The notes below the pieces were generated by a model. The model saw only the letters and a list, made by a program, of their open reading frames with translations. It searched no databases and had not been told where the DNA came from. A stretch of DNA of 64,000 bases from BD2-11 clade cluster bacterium bin43 (GTDB lineage Bacteria; Gemmatimonadota; Gemmatimonadetes; Longimicrobiales; Gaopeijiaceae): NCBI GenBank assembly GCA_002238605.1, contig MPMR01000005.1:124001-188000 (forward strand). Reading direction: 5' to 3'. The position numbers and the translations under genes are program-made. This document shows positions 34,181-43,191 of the stretch, piece after piece (positions within the stretch are counted from its first letter, which is position 1; every line of letters starts with the position of its first letter).

Positions 34181-37100
34181 ATGCACAGCTGTCGCCTCCT
34201 TCCGCTCGCCCGGGCAGTCCTCCTCGCTCTCGGCTTCGCCGGCGTCTCGTCCCTCGCCCCGCAAGGTGCGCAGGCTCAGGAGCCTCCCGCCGCGGAAGAG
34301 GACGACGACACCCCTGAGAACGAGGACCTTCCCCTCCCCGTCGACCGGACCGTTTCCATCGACATGACGGAGGGCAGCTGGATCTCGCTGGACGTCAGCC
34401 CCGATGGGCAGACCATCGTCTTCGACTTCCTGGGCGACCTCTTCACCATCCCCATCGAGGGCGGCACCGCGACCCGGCTCACCTCCGGGATGGCCTTCGA
34501 CGCCCAGCCGCGCTTCTCGCCGGACGGGACGCGCATCGTCTACACCTCGGACTACGACGGAGGCCAGAACGTCTGGATCATGTCGCTGGACGGCTCGGAC
34601 ACCGTGCAGGTGTCTCGCGGCGCCTCGAACCGCACCGAATCGCCGGAGTGGATGCCGGACGGGGACTACGTGGTCGCGGCGGTGGGCAACTTCCGGGGCG
34701 GGAATCTGCCCAAGCTCAAGATGTTCCACGTGGACGGCGGCGGCGGCATCGAACTGGTCTCCGAGCCCGACAACATGAAAGTGACCGGGCCGGCGGTCTC
34801 ACCCGACGGACGCCACGTGTGGTACGCGCGCCGTACCGGCGACTGGCAGTACAACGCACAGTTCCCGCAGTACCAGCTCGAGGCCTACGACCGCGAGGAC
34901 GGCGAGCGCTACCCGAAGTCGTCGCGCTACGGCTCGGCGGTGCGGCCCACGCTCTCGCCCGACGGACGCTGGCTGGTGTTCGGGACCCGCCACGACGACC
35001 AGACCGGGCTCCTGATCCGCGACCTGGAGACAAGCGAGGAGCGCTGGCTCGCGCATCCGGTGCAGCACGACGACCAGGAGTCGCGGGCGACGCTGGATGT
35101 CCTGCCGGGCATGTCCTTCACGCCGGATTCGCGCTTCCTGGTGGTTTCCTACGGGGGCAGGATGTGGAAGCTGCCGGTCGAAGGGGGGGACGCCGAGGAG
35201 ATCCCGTTCCGGGTGCAGATGGAGCTGACGCTGGGGCCGCGGGTCGATTTCGACTACCCCATCGAGGACACGCCCACCTTCACCGTGCGCCAGATTCGCG
35301 ACGCGGTGCCGTCGCCCGACGGCGGGATGCTCGCGTTCACCGCACTCGACCGGCTTTGGGTTTCCGACGCTGATGGCTCCAGCGCGAGGCGGATCACCGA
35401 TGCCGACCGCTCCGAGCACTTCCCGGCCTGGTCGCCGGACGGGGAGTGGATCGCCTACTCGACGTGGGACGGTGAGGTGGGGCACATGTACAAGTCCCGG
35501 GCCGACGGCGGGGGGGATCCGGAGCGGCTGACCAGCGAGCCCGCGGCCTACTTCTCTCCCGCGTGGGGGCCGGGTAACCGCCTGGTTGCGCTGAGGGGCT
35601 TCATCCGCGCCTACGAGAGCCAGGGCGAGGCGGGTACCCCCGGTAACGAGATCGTCCAGGTGTCGACGGAGCCCGACGGCGATGACGGAGGTCCCGTGAC
35701 CGTGATCGCGCCAAGCGACGGGCGGCGCGACCTGCACTTCGTGGAGGGCGAAGAGGACCGCATTCATATGTTCCGCCCGCCCGACCTGCTGGTGTCGATC
35801 CGGTGGGACGGCAGCGACGAGAAGGAGCACGTGCGGGTGCGAGGCGCCACCCTGACCGGAGCGACCCAGGGACTCGCGCCCACGACCGTGCAGATGGCGC
35901 CGCGCGGGGACCAGGCGCTGGTGGAGCTTCAGCGCGAGATCTACAGCGTGACCGTTCCCCGGATCGGGATCACGCCCACCATCAACGTCTCCAACCCGGA
36001 CAATGCGGCCTTCCCGGCGCGCCAGCTGACCGACATCGGCGGCGAGTTCCCGGCCTGGAGCGGCGACGGCCGCTCGGTGCACTGGTCGCTGGGCAACGCG
36101 CACTTCATCTACGACCTGGATGCCGCCGAAGCGTTCGAGGACAGCGTTGCGGCAGCGGAAGAATCGGAGGAGGAAGAATCGGAGGAGGAAGAAGAGGAGG
36201 AGGCGGGAGAGGAGGAGGAAGAAGAGGAAGCGGAGGACGAAGACGACGAGGAGTACCGCGCGGCGGAGTTCCGGGTGCTCATCGATGCGCCCCGTGACAT
36301 CCCCGAGGGCCTGGCCGTGCTGCGGGGCGCGCGCGCGATCACCATGAACGGCGACGAGGTCATCGAGAACGCCGACATCGTGGTGCGCAACAACCGGATC
36401 GAGGCGGTGGGCGCGAGCGGGTCGGTGATGGTACCGGAGGGCGCGACCGTGATCGACGTGTCCGGCCGCACCATCGTGCCCGGATACGTGGACACGCACG
36501 CCCACCTGCGGGCGCGCGACCAGCTGCACCGGACCGACGTGTGGCCCTACCTGGCCAACCTGGCCTACGGCGTGACCACCACCCGCGACCCCCAGACCGG
36601 CAACACCGAGGTGCTCTCGTACGCCGACATGGTGCGCACCGGGTCGATCCTCGGGCCGCGCGTCTACTCGACGGGCCCGGGCGTCTTCTGGCAGGACCAG
36701 ATCGACACGGCCGAGGAGGCGCACGACGTCCTGAAGCGGTATTCCGACTACTTCGACACCAAGACCATCAAGATGTACGTGGCCGCCGCCCGAAAAGGCC
36801 GCCAGCACATCATCATGGCCGCGCGCGAGCTGGGGCTCATGCCCACCACCGAGGGCTCGCTCAACATCCGCCAGAACCTGACCGAGACCATCGACGGATA
36901 TCCGGGCCTCGAGCATTCGATCCCGATCTTCCCGGTGTACGACGACTACGTCCGCCTGTTCGCCGAAACCGGCCGGGTCTACACCCCGACGCTGCTGGTT
37001 TCGTACGGCGGTCCCTGGGCGGAGAACTACTTCTACAGCCGCGAGAACCCGCACGACGACGCCAAGCTTCGGCGCTTCACCCCGCATGACGAGATCGACA

Positions 37101-37561
37101 GCCGGACCCTGCGCCGCCCGCAGTGGTTCCGCGGCGACCAGCATACCTTCTCGCGCCACGGCGAGTTCGTGAAGGACCTCGTCGAGGGCGGAGGCAAGGC
37201 GGGCGTCGGCAGCCACGGCCAGCTCCAGGGGCTCGGGTACCATTGGGAACTGTGGGCGATGGCGGCCGCGGACATGGACGAGCACGACGCGCTGCGCACG
37301 GCCACCATCTTCGGGGCCGAGGCGATCGGGCTGGACCAGGACCTGGGCACCATCGAGGCCGGCAAACTGGCCGACCTGGTCATCCTGGAAGGCAACCCGC
37401 TCGACGACCTGCGCAACACCAACACCGTGGACCGGGTGATGCTGAACGGCCGCCTGTACGATGGCGACACGCTCGACGAACTCTATCCGCGCGAGCGGCC
37501 GCTGGCGCCGCTGTGGTGGTGGGACGACGAGCCGGAGGGGGTGCCGGGGGTGGGGCGGTAA
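34181..37561 (+). CDS. TolB-like propeller fused to a metal-dependent amidohydrolase
   Basis: 1126 residues with a signal peptide (1-33). Residues about 60-640 hold WD40/TolB-type blades (DVSPDGQTIVFD, FSPDGTRIVYTS, WSPDGEWIAYST). A linker of about 35 residues near 655-690 is almost only Glu and Asp. From about 700 an amidohydrolase barrel follows, with VDTHAHL, a Lys in TIKMYVAA, HSIPIFP and a late GSHGQLQG where many relatives have Asp. The ending AGKLADLVILEGNPLDD is typical. Peptide or peptidomimetic hydrolysis in the envelope is likely. AGGAAG precedes the ATG. Its last 79 bases overlap the convergent YdeI-like gene. Confidence 0.88.
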   Translation: MHSCRLLPLARAVLLALGFAGVSSLAPQGAQAQEPPAAEEDDDTPENEDLPLPVDRTVSIDMTEGSWISLDVSPDGQTIVFDFLGDLFTIPIEGGTATRLTSGMAFDAQPRFSPDGTRIVYTSDYDGGQNVWIMSLDGSDTVQVSRGASNRTESPEWMPDGDYVVAAVGNFRGGNLPKLKMFHVDGGGGIELVSEPDNMKVTGPAVSPDGRHVWYARRTGDWQYNAQFPQYQLEAYDREDGERYPKSSRYGSAVRPTLSPDGRWLVFGTRHDDQTGLLIRDLETSEERWLAHPVQHDDQESRATLDVLPGMSFTPDSRFLVVSYGGRMWKLPVEGGDAEEIPFRVQMELTLGPRVDFDYPIEDTPTFTVRQIRDAVPSPDGGMLAFTALDRLWVSDADGSSARRITDADRSEHFPAWSPDGEWIAYSTWDGEVGHMYKSRADGGGDPERLTSEPAAYFSPAWGPGNRLVALRGFIRAYESQGEAGTPGNEIVQVSTEPDGDDGGPVTVIAPSDGRRDLHFVEGEEDRIHMFRPPDLLVSIRWDGSDEKEHVRVRGATLTGATQGLAPTTVQMAPRGDQALVELQREIYSVTVPRIGITPTINVSNPDNAAFPARQLTDIGGEFPAWSGDGRSVHWSLGNAHFIYDLDAAEAFEDSVAAAEESEEEESEEEEEEEAGEEEEEEEAEDEDDEEYRAAEFRVLIDAPRDIPEGLAVLRGARAITMNGDEVIENADIVVRNNRIEAVGASGSVMVPEGATVIDVSGRTIVPGYVDTHAHLRARDQLHRTDVWPYLANLAYGVTTTRDPQTGNTEVLSYADMVRTGSILGPRVYSTGPGVFWQDQIDTAEEAHDVLKRYSDYFDTKTIKMYVAAARKGRQHIIMAARELGLMPTTEGSLNIRQNLTETIDGYPGLEHSIPIFPVYDDYVRLFAETGRVYTPTLLVSYGGPWAENYFYSRENPHDDAKLRRFTPHDEIDSRTLRRPQWFRGDQHTFSRHGEFVKDLVEGGGKAGVGSHGQLQGLGYHWELWAMAAADMDEHDALRTATIFGAEAIGLDQDLGTIEAGKLADLVILEGNPLDDLRNTNTVDRVMLNGRLYDGDTLDELYPRERPLAPLWWWDDEPEGVPGVGR

Positions 37562-37977
37562 GGTTTCTCCATCCAGCGCATCAGCGGGATCACCTTTCCG
37601 CCGGCGCTCGACTCGATGAGGATGCCGAGACGCCGCTCTTTGTCGCGCCTCTCATAGGCGGCCAGCCCCGGTTGGGTCACGACTCCCTGGGCGAGCAGCT
37701 GCTTCATGCGCGCGAGATTGCGGGCGCTCCAGTGACTCCGCCTTCGGCGCGGCGTGAAGCGGATCTTGTAGGCCTTGGCGTCGACAGTGCGCTTGAGTCC
37801 GTCGATCCAGCCGTAGCAGAGGGCCAGGTCAACCGACTCGGGCACGGTGACGCTGGGCAGCTTCGTCGCTTTCTTGTAGTAGCCCACCCACATCACGTCA
37901 ACCTTGTCATGGTTCGCCTCGAACCAGGCGCGCAGGTCGGCCGGGGTGGGAAAAAAGTGGGGGGTGGCGTCTTCCAT
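37483..37977 (-). CDS. YdeI/OmpD-associated family protein, internally shortened
   Basis: 164 residues. The N-terminal two thirds fit the YdeI/OmpD-associated family well (FFPTPADLRAWFEANH, TVPESVDLALCYGWIDGLKR, IRFTPRRRRSHWSARN). After GLAAYERRDKE the chain jumps to RRLGILIESSAGGKVIPL, which normally comes about 50 residues later, so an internal segment seems lost. The final 26 residues (Ser/His/Gly-rich) are read antisense through the end of the neighbouring propeller gene and are unlike the family. It may be a decaying gene. A palindromic operator-like site lies just upstream. Confidence 0.65.
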   Translation of the reverse strand: MEDATPHFFPTPADLRAWFEANHDKVDVMWVGYYKKATKLPSVTVPESVDLALCYGWIDGLKRTVDAKAYKIRFTPRRRRSHWSARNLARMKQLLAQGVVTQPGLAAYERRDKERRLGILIESSAGGKVIPLMRWMEKPYRPTPGTPSGSSSHHHSGASGRSRG

Positions 37978-38006
37978 TGGGATGTCCGATTCCGACCGAG
38001 CGACTG

Positions 38007-38033
38007 ATTACGTAATTTACGCATTTTGCGTAA
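38007..38033 (-). promoter_or_regulatory. Double palindrome upstream of the YdeI-like gene
   Basis: ATTACGTAAT (38007-38016) is a perfect palindrome and is followed at once by TTACGCA-TTT-TGCGTAA (38017-38033), a perfect 7+7 inverted repeat. Together they form an AT-rich island in GC-rich DNA, 30 bases upstream of the start at 37977. This is the layout of a repressor operator overlapping a promoter; the regulator is unknown and not encoded nearby. Confidence 0.5.
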
Positions 38034-38117
38034 TTGGGCCGAGGGGCAACGCAGTGCAACACGATCCAACGCGAATGCGTCGCCGCTCGAATGACGGGAG
38101 GAGTTGGCCGCGAGCTT

Positions 38118-39815
38118 CTAGATCTCGCCCCGCCTCGAGGCCCAAACCGCGTAATGGCTGGTCCGTGCCGCGAGCGCCATGTAGGTCAGCGAGGGGTTCT
38201 GACATCCGGACGAGGTCATGGCCGCGCCGTCGATGACGAAGAGGTTGGGCACATCCCAGGCCTGGTTGAAGGCGTTGAGCACGGACGTCGCCGGGTCGCG
38301 GCCCATGCGCGCGGTGCCCATTTCGTGGATGGCCAGCCCGGGCGGAGAGACCAACGGCTGGGGGACGATGTCCCGCGCGCCCGCAGCCTCCAGCATTTCG
38401 GCGGCCTGCTGCACGGCCTCGCGCATCATCGCGCGCTCGTTCTCGCTCCACTCGCACCGGATGCGCAGCGTGGGGATGCCCCAGGCGTCGACCTGGTCCG
38501 GGTCGAGGGCCACGTGGTTCTCCTCCCGCGGGAGGCACTCGCCGAAGGCGTGCAGCCTGAACTCCCAGGGGCCCGGGCGCGTGAGCTCGCGCTTGAAGTC
38601 GGCTCCGAAGCCCGGCATGGAGACCCCGCGTCCCCATCCCACCCGCTCGGCCGCGCCCTGAAAGCCGTAGCCGCGCACGAAGTCGGAGGACGGTTCGGTG
38701 ACGTTGGCGAAGCGGGCGATGTAGATGCCGTTGGGACGCCGGCCGCGGGTGGTGCGGTCGTCCCAGCCGTCGAAGGTGGCGCGCGTGTCGTCGCACATGG
38801 CGTGGTCCATGAGGTACTTGCCGAGTACGCCGCTCGAGTTGGCCAGGCCATCGGGGAAGTCGGATGACGTCGAATTGAGGAGGATGCGGGTCGACTCGAG
38901 GGCGGAGGCGCCCAGGAAGACGGTGCGCGCGTGGTACTCCAGCTCCTCGTGCGTCTCGCGGTCGATGACGCGCACGCCGGTCACGCGTCCCCTCGCCGGG
39001 TCCCAGATGACGCTGGGCACCACGCTGTTCGGACGGAGGGTCAGGCGGCCGGTCGCTTCCGCCGCGGGCAGGGTCGCGTTGATGGAGCTGAAGTAGCTGC
39101 GGGTGCGGCAGCCCCGGTGACATGGGCCGCAGTAGTGGCAGGCGCGGCGGCCCTTGTGGTCGCGGGTGAGCACGGCGGTGCGCCCGATGGTCATGCGCCG
39201 GGTGCCGCCGTACGCACGTTCGATCGAATCGCGCATGTGCTCCTCGACGCACGACATCGGCATCGGCGGCAGAAAGACTCCGTCCGGTACCTGGGCCAGC
39301 CCCTCGGCCTGTCCGCTGATGCCGACGAAGGCCTCGACGTGGTCGTACCAGGGGGCGATGTCGGCGTGGCGGATGGGCCAGTCGATGCCGTGGCCGTCGC
39401 GGGCGTTGGCCTCGAAGTCGAGGTCGCTCAGCCGGTAGCACTGCCGCGCCCACATGATCGAGCGGCCGCCCACCTGGCGCCCGCGGATCCACAGGAAGGG
39501 CTCCTCGGAGTCGCTGGTGTAGGGATGCTCGTTGTCGTTGACGAAGAACTTGCGCGCCACTTCGTCGCAGGCGTAGCACTGACTCTGGATGGGCTGGTCG
39601 GTGGCCAGGGCCTTGCGGTCGTTCCAGCCCCGGTAGGGCATTTCCGACGGGCGGGTGTGCTCGGCGTAGTCCCGCTCGGGGTCGATGGCGGGCCCGGCTT
39701 CGAGGACGAGGACGGTGGCGCCCAGTTCGGTGAGCTCCTTGGCCGCCCATCCGCCGGACATGCCGGAGCCGACGACGATGGCGTCGTATTCCTGGCGGCG
39801 TCGGCGGATGTTCAT
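38118..39815 (-). CDS. GMC-family FAD oxidoreductase
   Basis: 565 residues. IVVGSGMSGGWAAKE near the N-terminus is the FAD-binding fold, followed by LEAGP and WIRGRQVGGRSIMW. The C-terminal GTARMG and DGAAMTSSGCQNPSLTYMALA match the GMC_oxred_C domain. A cysteine cluster HYCGPCHRGCRTRS near residues 228-241 is typical of the bacterial subgroup that pairs with a gluconate 2-dehydrogenase subunit 3-like protein. That partner is encoded immediately upstream, overlapping by ATGA. The pair probably oxidises a sugar or polyol and passes electrons to a cytochrome. Confidence 0.9.
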   Translation of the reverse strand: MNIRRRRQEYDAIVVGSGMSGGWAAKELTELGATVLVLEAGPAIDPERDYAEHTRPSEMPYRGWNDRKALATDQPIQSQCYACDEVARKFFVNDNEHPYTSDSEEPFLWIRGRQVGGRSIMWARQCYRLSDLDFEANARDGHGIDWPIRHADIAPWYDHVEAFVGISGQAEGLAQVPDGVFLPPMPMSCVEEHMRDSIERAYGGTRRMTIGRTAVLTRDHKGRRACHYCGPCHRGCRTRSYFSSINATLPAAEATGRLTLRPNSVVPSVIWDPARGRVTGVRVIDRETHEELEYHARTVFLGASALESTRILLNSTSSDFPDGLANSSGVLGKYLMDHAMCDDTRATFDGWDDRTTRGRRPNGIYIARFANVTEPSSDFVRGYGFQGAAERVGWGRGVSMPGFGADFKRELTRPGPWEFRLHAFGECLPREENHVALDPDQVDAWGIPTLRIRCEWSENERAMMREAVQQAAEMLEAAGARDIVPQPLVSPPGLAIHEMGTARMGRDPATSVLNAFNQAWDVPNLFVIDGAAMTSSGCQNPSLTYMALAARTSHYAVWASRRGEI

Positions 39816-40498
39816 GGGCCGAGTTCCGCAGTGGGGGCGGACGCCGCGTGGGGCGCCGGGCTGCCGGATTGCGCATCCTCAGCCCCGGTTGAGCCGCTTT
39901 CCGCGGCCGTCAGCGGCGCGCACCCCTCGAAGGCGGGGAAGGTGGTGCGGTAGCCGATGGCCTCCAGGCCCACCTCCGAGGTGAAGTACGCGGTCAGGGT
40001 GAAGCGCTTCACGTCGTGGAAGAAATGCCGGGTCTCGTCGGTGGCGGGGTCGTCGCGGAGGCGGGTCAGGTCGGCGTCGAGGTCGCCCACCAGAGCCGTT
40101 TGCTCGGCCGGGGTGCAGTCGGCGAAGTCGGCGCCGAAGCGGTCGCGGGCCGCCGGATCCACCATGTCCAGGCCCGTGAGGAAACGGTCGCGGTCGTCGT
40201 CGTCCAGCCACCCGTCCACCAGAGCAGCCACGAATTCCGTCACCCCGGCCTCCGCTGCACCCGGGGTGTCGGTCGCGGGGATGATCACCTCGGCCAGGGC
40301 GGCCATTGCGCGCGCGCGGGGCGGGGTGAGGAGGCTGGGGGCCACCTGCGCCGCAGCGGCGTCGGTTCCCGCGGGCGCTCCGGCGGACGCGCGCACCCGC
40401 TCCGCCCAGGCGACCAACTCCGCGAAGGCGCCCTCGGGCGCGAGCAGAGGACCGCCCACGATCCCGCCCAGCACGCCGATGGCCCGCCTTCGCTTCAT
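39812..40498 (-). CDS. Gluconate 2-dehydrogenase subunit 3-like protein
   Basis: 228 residues. An N-terminal KRRRAIGVLGGIVGGPLLAP resembles a Tat-type signal, which would carry the cofactor-loaded partner across the membrane. The core motifs AEVIIPATDTPGAAEAGV and HFFHDVKRFTLTAYFTSEVG...YRTTFPAFEGC identify the family. The C-terminus is an Ala/Ser/Pro-rich tail. The stop overlaps the start of the GMC oxidoreductase by four bases, so the two subunits are translationally coupled. A hydroxypyruvate-isomerase-like gene is divergent, 75 bases away. Confidence 0.88.
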   Translation of the reverse strand: MKRRRAIGVLGGIVGGPLLAPEGAFAELVAWAERVRASAGAPAGTDAAAAQVAPSLLTPPRARAMAALAEVIIPATDTPGAAEAGVTEFVAALVDGWLDDDDRDRFLTGLDMVDPAARDRFGADFADCTPAEQTALVGDLDADLTRLRDDPATDETRHFFHDVKRFTLTAYFTSEVGLEAIGYRTTFPAFEGCAPLTAAESGSTGAEDAQSGSPAPHAASAPTAELGP

Positions 40499-40573
40499 GG
40501 GTTACCGTTTCCGCCGCCTGACGCGGCCGTGTCGGGACGAGGTTTCTCCGAACGAAATGGAGGCTCGGAAAAG

Positions 40574-41452
40574 ATGCCCAACCTTACACGTCGCCAAGTC
40601 CTGAAAGCAACCGGCGCCGCCTCGCTGGGGCTGATCGTCCCGGGGGCCGCCCAGGCGGACATCACCAGCCCCGTCGCCGCCTCCCAGACCGGCATCATCC
40701 AGTCCGTGGCCCGCTGGTGCTTCGAGGACATCCCCCTGCGCCCCTTCTGCGCGGCGGTCGCGGAGATGGGGCTGCCCGCCATCGATCTCCTGCTCGTGGA
40801 GGAATGGGCGGTCGCGCACGACCACGGCCTCGTGGTCTCGTGCGGCGATGTCGGCGCGGGCACCATCGAGGACGGCCTGAACGAACCCCGCAACCACGCG
40901 GGCATCATCCGCGCCTTCGAGGAGCACATCCCGCGAGCCGCGCGCGAGGGCGTACCCAACGTGATCTGCTTTTTCGGCAACCGCCGCGGCACGCCGGATG
41001 CGCCGGCCATCGAAAACTCGATCCGGTGCCTCCGGGAATGCGCGCCGATCGCCGAAGCCGAAGGCGTGACGATCCTGGTGGAGGCGCTCAACTCCAAGCC
41101 GGGCGGCCACGTGGACTACATCGGCGACCACATGTCCTATGCCCTCGAAGTGATCCGTGCCGTCGACTCCCCCCGCGTGCGCATCCTCTACGACGTCTAC
41201 CACATGCAGATCATGGAGGGGGACATCATCCGCACCCTGACCGATGCCCGCGACTGGATCGGCCACTACCACACCGGCGGCGTCCCCGGACGAGCGGAGA
41301 TCGACGAGTCCCAGGAACTCAACTATCCCGCAATCGTGCGCGCCATCCGCGACACGGGCTTCAGCGGCTACATGGCCCACGAGTTCATCCCGCAGAGCGG
41401 CGACCCGCTGCGCTCGCTGAGGGAAGCTGTGGAGATGTGCGCGCAGGCGTGA
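40574..41452 (+). CDS. Hydroxypyruvate isomerase-like TIM-barrel protein with Tat signal
   Basis: 292 residues from ATG 40574, with GGAGG upstream. LTRRQVLKATGAASLGL is a twin-arginine signal, so the enzyme is probably exported. The barrel shows ILVEALNSKPGGHVDY, ILYDVYHMQIMEGD and HYHTGGVPGRAEIDESQELNYPAI, which match hydroxypyruvate isomerase/xylose-isomerase-like proteins, including the metal-binding Glu, Asp and His. It is divergent from the GMC dehydrogenase pair, suggesting joint sugar or sugar-acid oxidation and isomerisation in the periplasm (inference). Confidence 0.87.
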   Translation: MPNLTRRQVLKATGAASLGLIVPGAAQADITSPVAASQTGIIQSVARWCFEDIPLRPFCAAVAEMGLPAIDLLLVEEWAVAHDHGLVVSCGDVGAGTIEDGLNEPRNHAGIIRAFEEHIPRAAREGVPNVICFFGNRRGTPDAPAIENSIRCLRECAPIAEAEGVTILVEALNSKPGGHVDYIGDHMSYALEVIRAVDSPRVRILYDVYHMQIMEGDIIRTLTDARDWIGHYHTGGVPGRAEIDESQELNYPAIVRAIRDTGFSGYMAHEFIPQSGDPLRSLREAVEMCAQA

Positions 41453-41493
41453 GTTGACGAGACAGGAGGATGGCGTACAAGAGCCAGACAGGT

Positions 41494-41522
41494 GGTCAGA
41501 GTGCTGGTCAAATAACCGGTCA
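41494..41522 (+). repeat. Three GGTCA direct repeats with 12-base period
   Basis: GGTCA occurs at 41494-41498, 41506-41510 and 41518-41522, spaced exactly 12 bases apart, in an AT-richer gap upstream of the Fic remnant. This could be a binding site for a direct-repeat regulator or a trace of an iteron. It could also be chance. The remainder of the gap (41453-41697) shows no other gene. Confidence 0.35.
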
Positions 41523-41697
41523 TATATGTGGCATGACTTTTCGTATCTCCTTGTAGTGTAGTATCTTGATCTGTCACAGAACGTGTCAGACAAGGTACAA
41601 GTTATGGACTGGTCCCGGTTCAGCTTCGAGTACCTTTTCGATCTCTCGGGCTTTCCTGCCGCTGATCATCCGGATTGAAGGGCGTAAGGAGGCGGCG

Positions 41698-42078
41698 ATG
41701 AGCTTGCTCCTTCCCTCGGAGTGGAAGGAAGAGCTCGACCTCCTCAACCGCATCCGAACGATCCATGGATCGACTACTCTGGAGGGAAACACTCTCTCGG
41801 AGACCCAGGTCGGCCTATTGCTCGAAGGCAAGATCGGGATCCACGGATTCTACGGGCTCTCGAACTATTTCTACCGCAACGGGGACGAGTTCAAGAGGAG
41901 ACTTCAGGAAAGCCGCCGAGTCCAGCCGTTCGACGTCGCGCCATCCGTGGGGTTCGGGCTACATGGCTTCGAGGCTGAACTGGGGTTCATCGTCTTCGAC
42001 CATCTGCCCGAGTCCGGCGAATACACCGTTGAAATCGACTTCGGGGTTATCGAGAGGGACTTCGAGGAAAACTGTTGA
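41698..42078 (+). pseudogene. Fic-family remnant lacking the catalytic core
   Basis: 126 residues from ATG 41698. Residues 1-45 match the Fic N-terminal region (LPSEWKEELDLLNRIRTIHG, then TTLEGNTLSETQVGLLLEGK). The chain then passes directly to LSNYFYRNGDEFKRRLQ and PSVGFGLHGFEAELGFI, which resemble the segment beyond the Fic core. The catalytic HPFxxGNGRxxR motif is absent, so it cannot AMPylate as written. Base composition is lower in GC than the surroundings, suggesting transferred DNA that has since been deleted. An open frame also extends upstream to 41566, but without family similarity. Confidence 0.55.
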
Positions 42079-42132
42079 CCGCTGAAAGCCGGGACAGCCT
42101 CGAGGTCGCCGGGAGGGGCGAGTCTGAAACGG

Positions 42133-43191
42133 CTAGTACATCCGCTCCCCCTGGAAGACGTTGCGCATGTCGCCGAGGCGCCCGTCCAGGTAGCAGCGGA
42201 GGTTGTGGCGAAAGATGTCCGTGATCTTCCGGTTCTCGCTTGCGGCATTCGCCGAGGAGTGGGGGCTGACGATGACGTTGGGCAGGTCCCAGAAGGGGCT
42301 GTCGGGCGGGAGCGGCTCGTCCGCGAACACGTCCAGGCCCGCGAGTGCGATGCGGCCGTCGCGCAGCGCTTCCAGGAGGGGCGGCTCGTCGACGACTCCG
42401 CCGCGGGCCACGTTGACCAGGACCGCCCCCGGCTTGAGCGCTCGCAACGCGGCGGCATCCAGCAGCCCGTCCGTTTCCGGGGTGTGCGGGACGCTGAGGA
42501 CCAGGGCGTCGGCTTCGGCGAGCATTTCGTGCATGGCGTCGTTGGGGTAGAGCGCGTCGACGCCCAGTTCCGCAGCCGAGCGGCGCGATCCCGGGCTGGC
42601 GAGAGCGACGACGCGCATCCCGAAGCAACGAGCCACCCGTGCCACCTGGCGCCCGACCTCCCCTGCCCCGACAATCGCCAGCGTCCTGCCCTCCAACTCC
42701 TCTCCGCAGAAACGCTCCCACAGGTGCCGGCGCTGAAGGTCGGCGAGATGCGAGAGCCTGCGCACATGCGCGAGCAGGACCAGGAAGACGAACTCGGCCA
42801 GAGGGCCGCCGTGCACGCCGCGTGCGGTCGTGATCAGCAGATCCGAGTCGAGCAGGCCCAACGCTTCGACTGTCCGGCCCACCCCTGAACTGGTCGCCTG
42901 GATCCAGCGCACATTCGGCGCGTAGGCGAGCCCCCCGCTGCCGTCCGGGTTGCGTGGCGGGAAGTCCCAGAGGATGTCGGCGCGCTCGAGATGCGCTCGC
43001 CAGCGCGCCTGTTGCTCGTGTGTGCGGCGGAAGTCGGCGGGACCGGTGTGGTCGGCTTCGTAGCGTTTGCGAGGGAGCAGCTCCGGGTCGTGGACGACTT
43101 CGAGCCGCTCGGTGTCGACGGCTCGGATGCGCTCCACCTGTTCGGACTCGAGCGGGCTGGCGATGAAGATGTTGAGGCGTTTCGGGGTCAT
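42133..43191 (-). CDS. D-2-hydroxyacid dehydrogenase
   Basis: 352 residues. The NAD-binding fold AIVGAGEVGRQVARV lies in the middle, and the catalytic Arg-Glu-His set is visible as NVARGGVVDE, DVFADEPLPP and SPHSSANAA. The family reduces 2-keto acids to D-2-hydroxy acids or the reverse (glyoxylate/hydroxypyruvate reductases, phosphoglycerate dehydrogenase-like). The substrate domain is atypical and includes a charged insert near residues 40-65. Cytoplasmic. It is divergent from the M14 peptidase gene. Confidence 0.9.
   Translation of the reverse strand: MTPKRLNIFIASPLESEQVERIRAVDTERLEVVHDPELLPRKRYEADHTGPADFRRTHEQQARWRAHLERADILWDFPPRNPDGSGGLAYAPNVRWIQATSSGVGRTVEALGLLDSDLLITTARGVHGGPLAEFVFLVLLAHVRRLSHLADLQRRHLWERFCGEELEGRTLAIVGAGEVGRQVARVARCFGMRVVALASPGSRRSAAELGVDALYPNDAMHEMLAEADALVLSVPHTPETDGLLDAAALRALKPGAVLVNVARGGVVDEPPLLEALRDGRIALAGLDVFADEPLPPDSPFWDLPNVIVSPHSSANAASENRKITDIFRHNLRCYLDGRLGDMRNVFQGERMY

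Noticed and set aside
34799-37285. 828-codon minus-strand frame antisense to the propeller-amidohydrolase gene
   Set aside because: Same antisense artefact. The plus-strand protein has clear domains and a good start.
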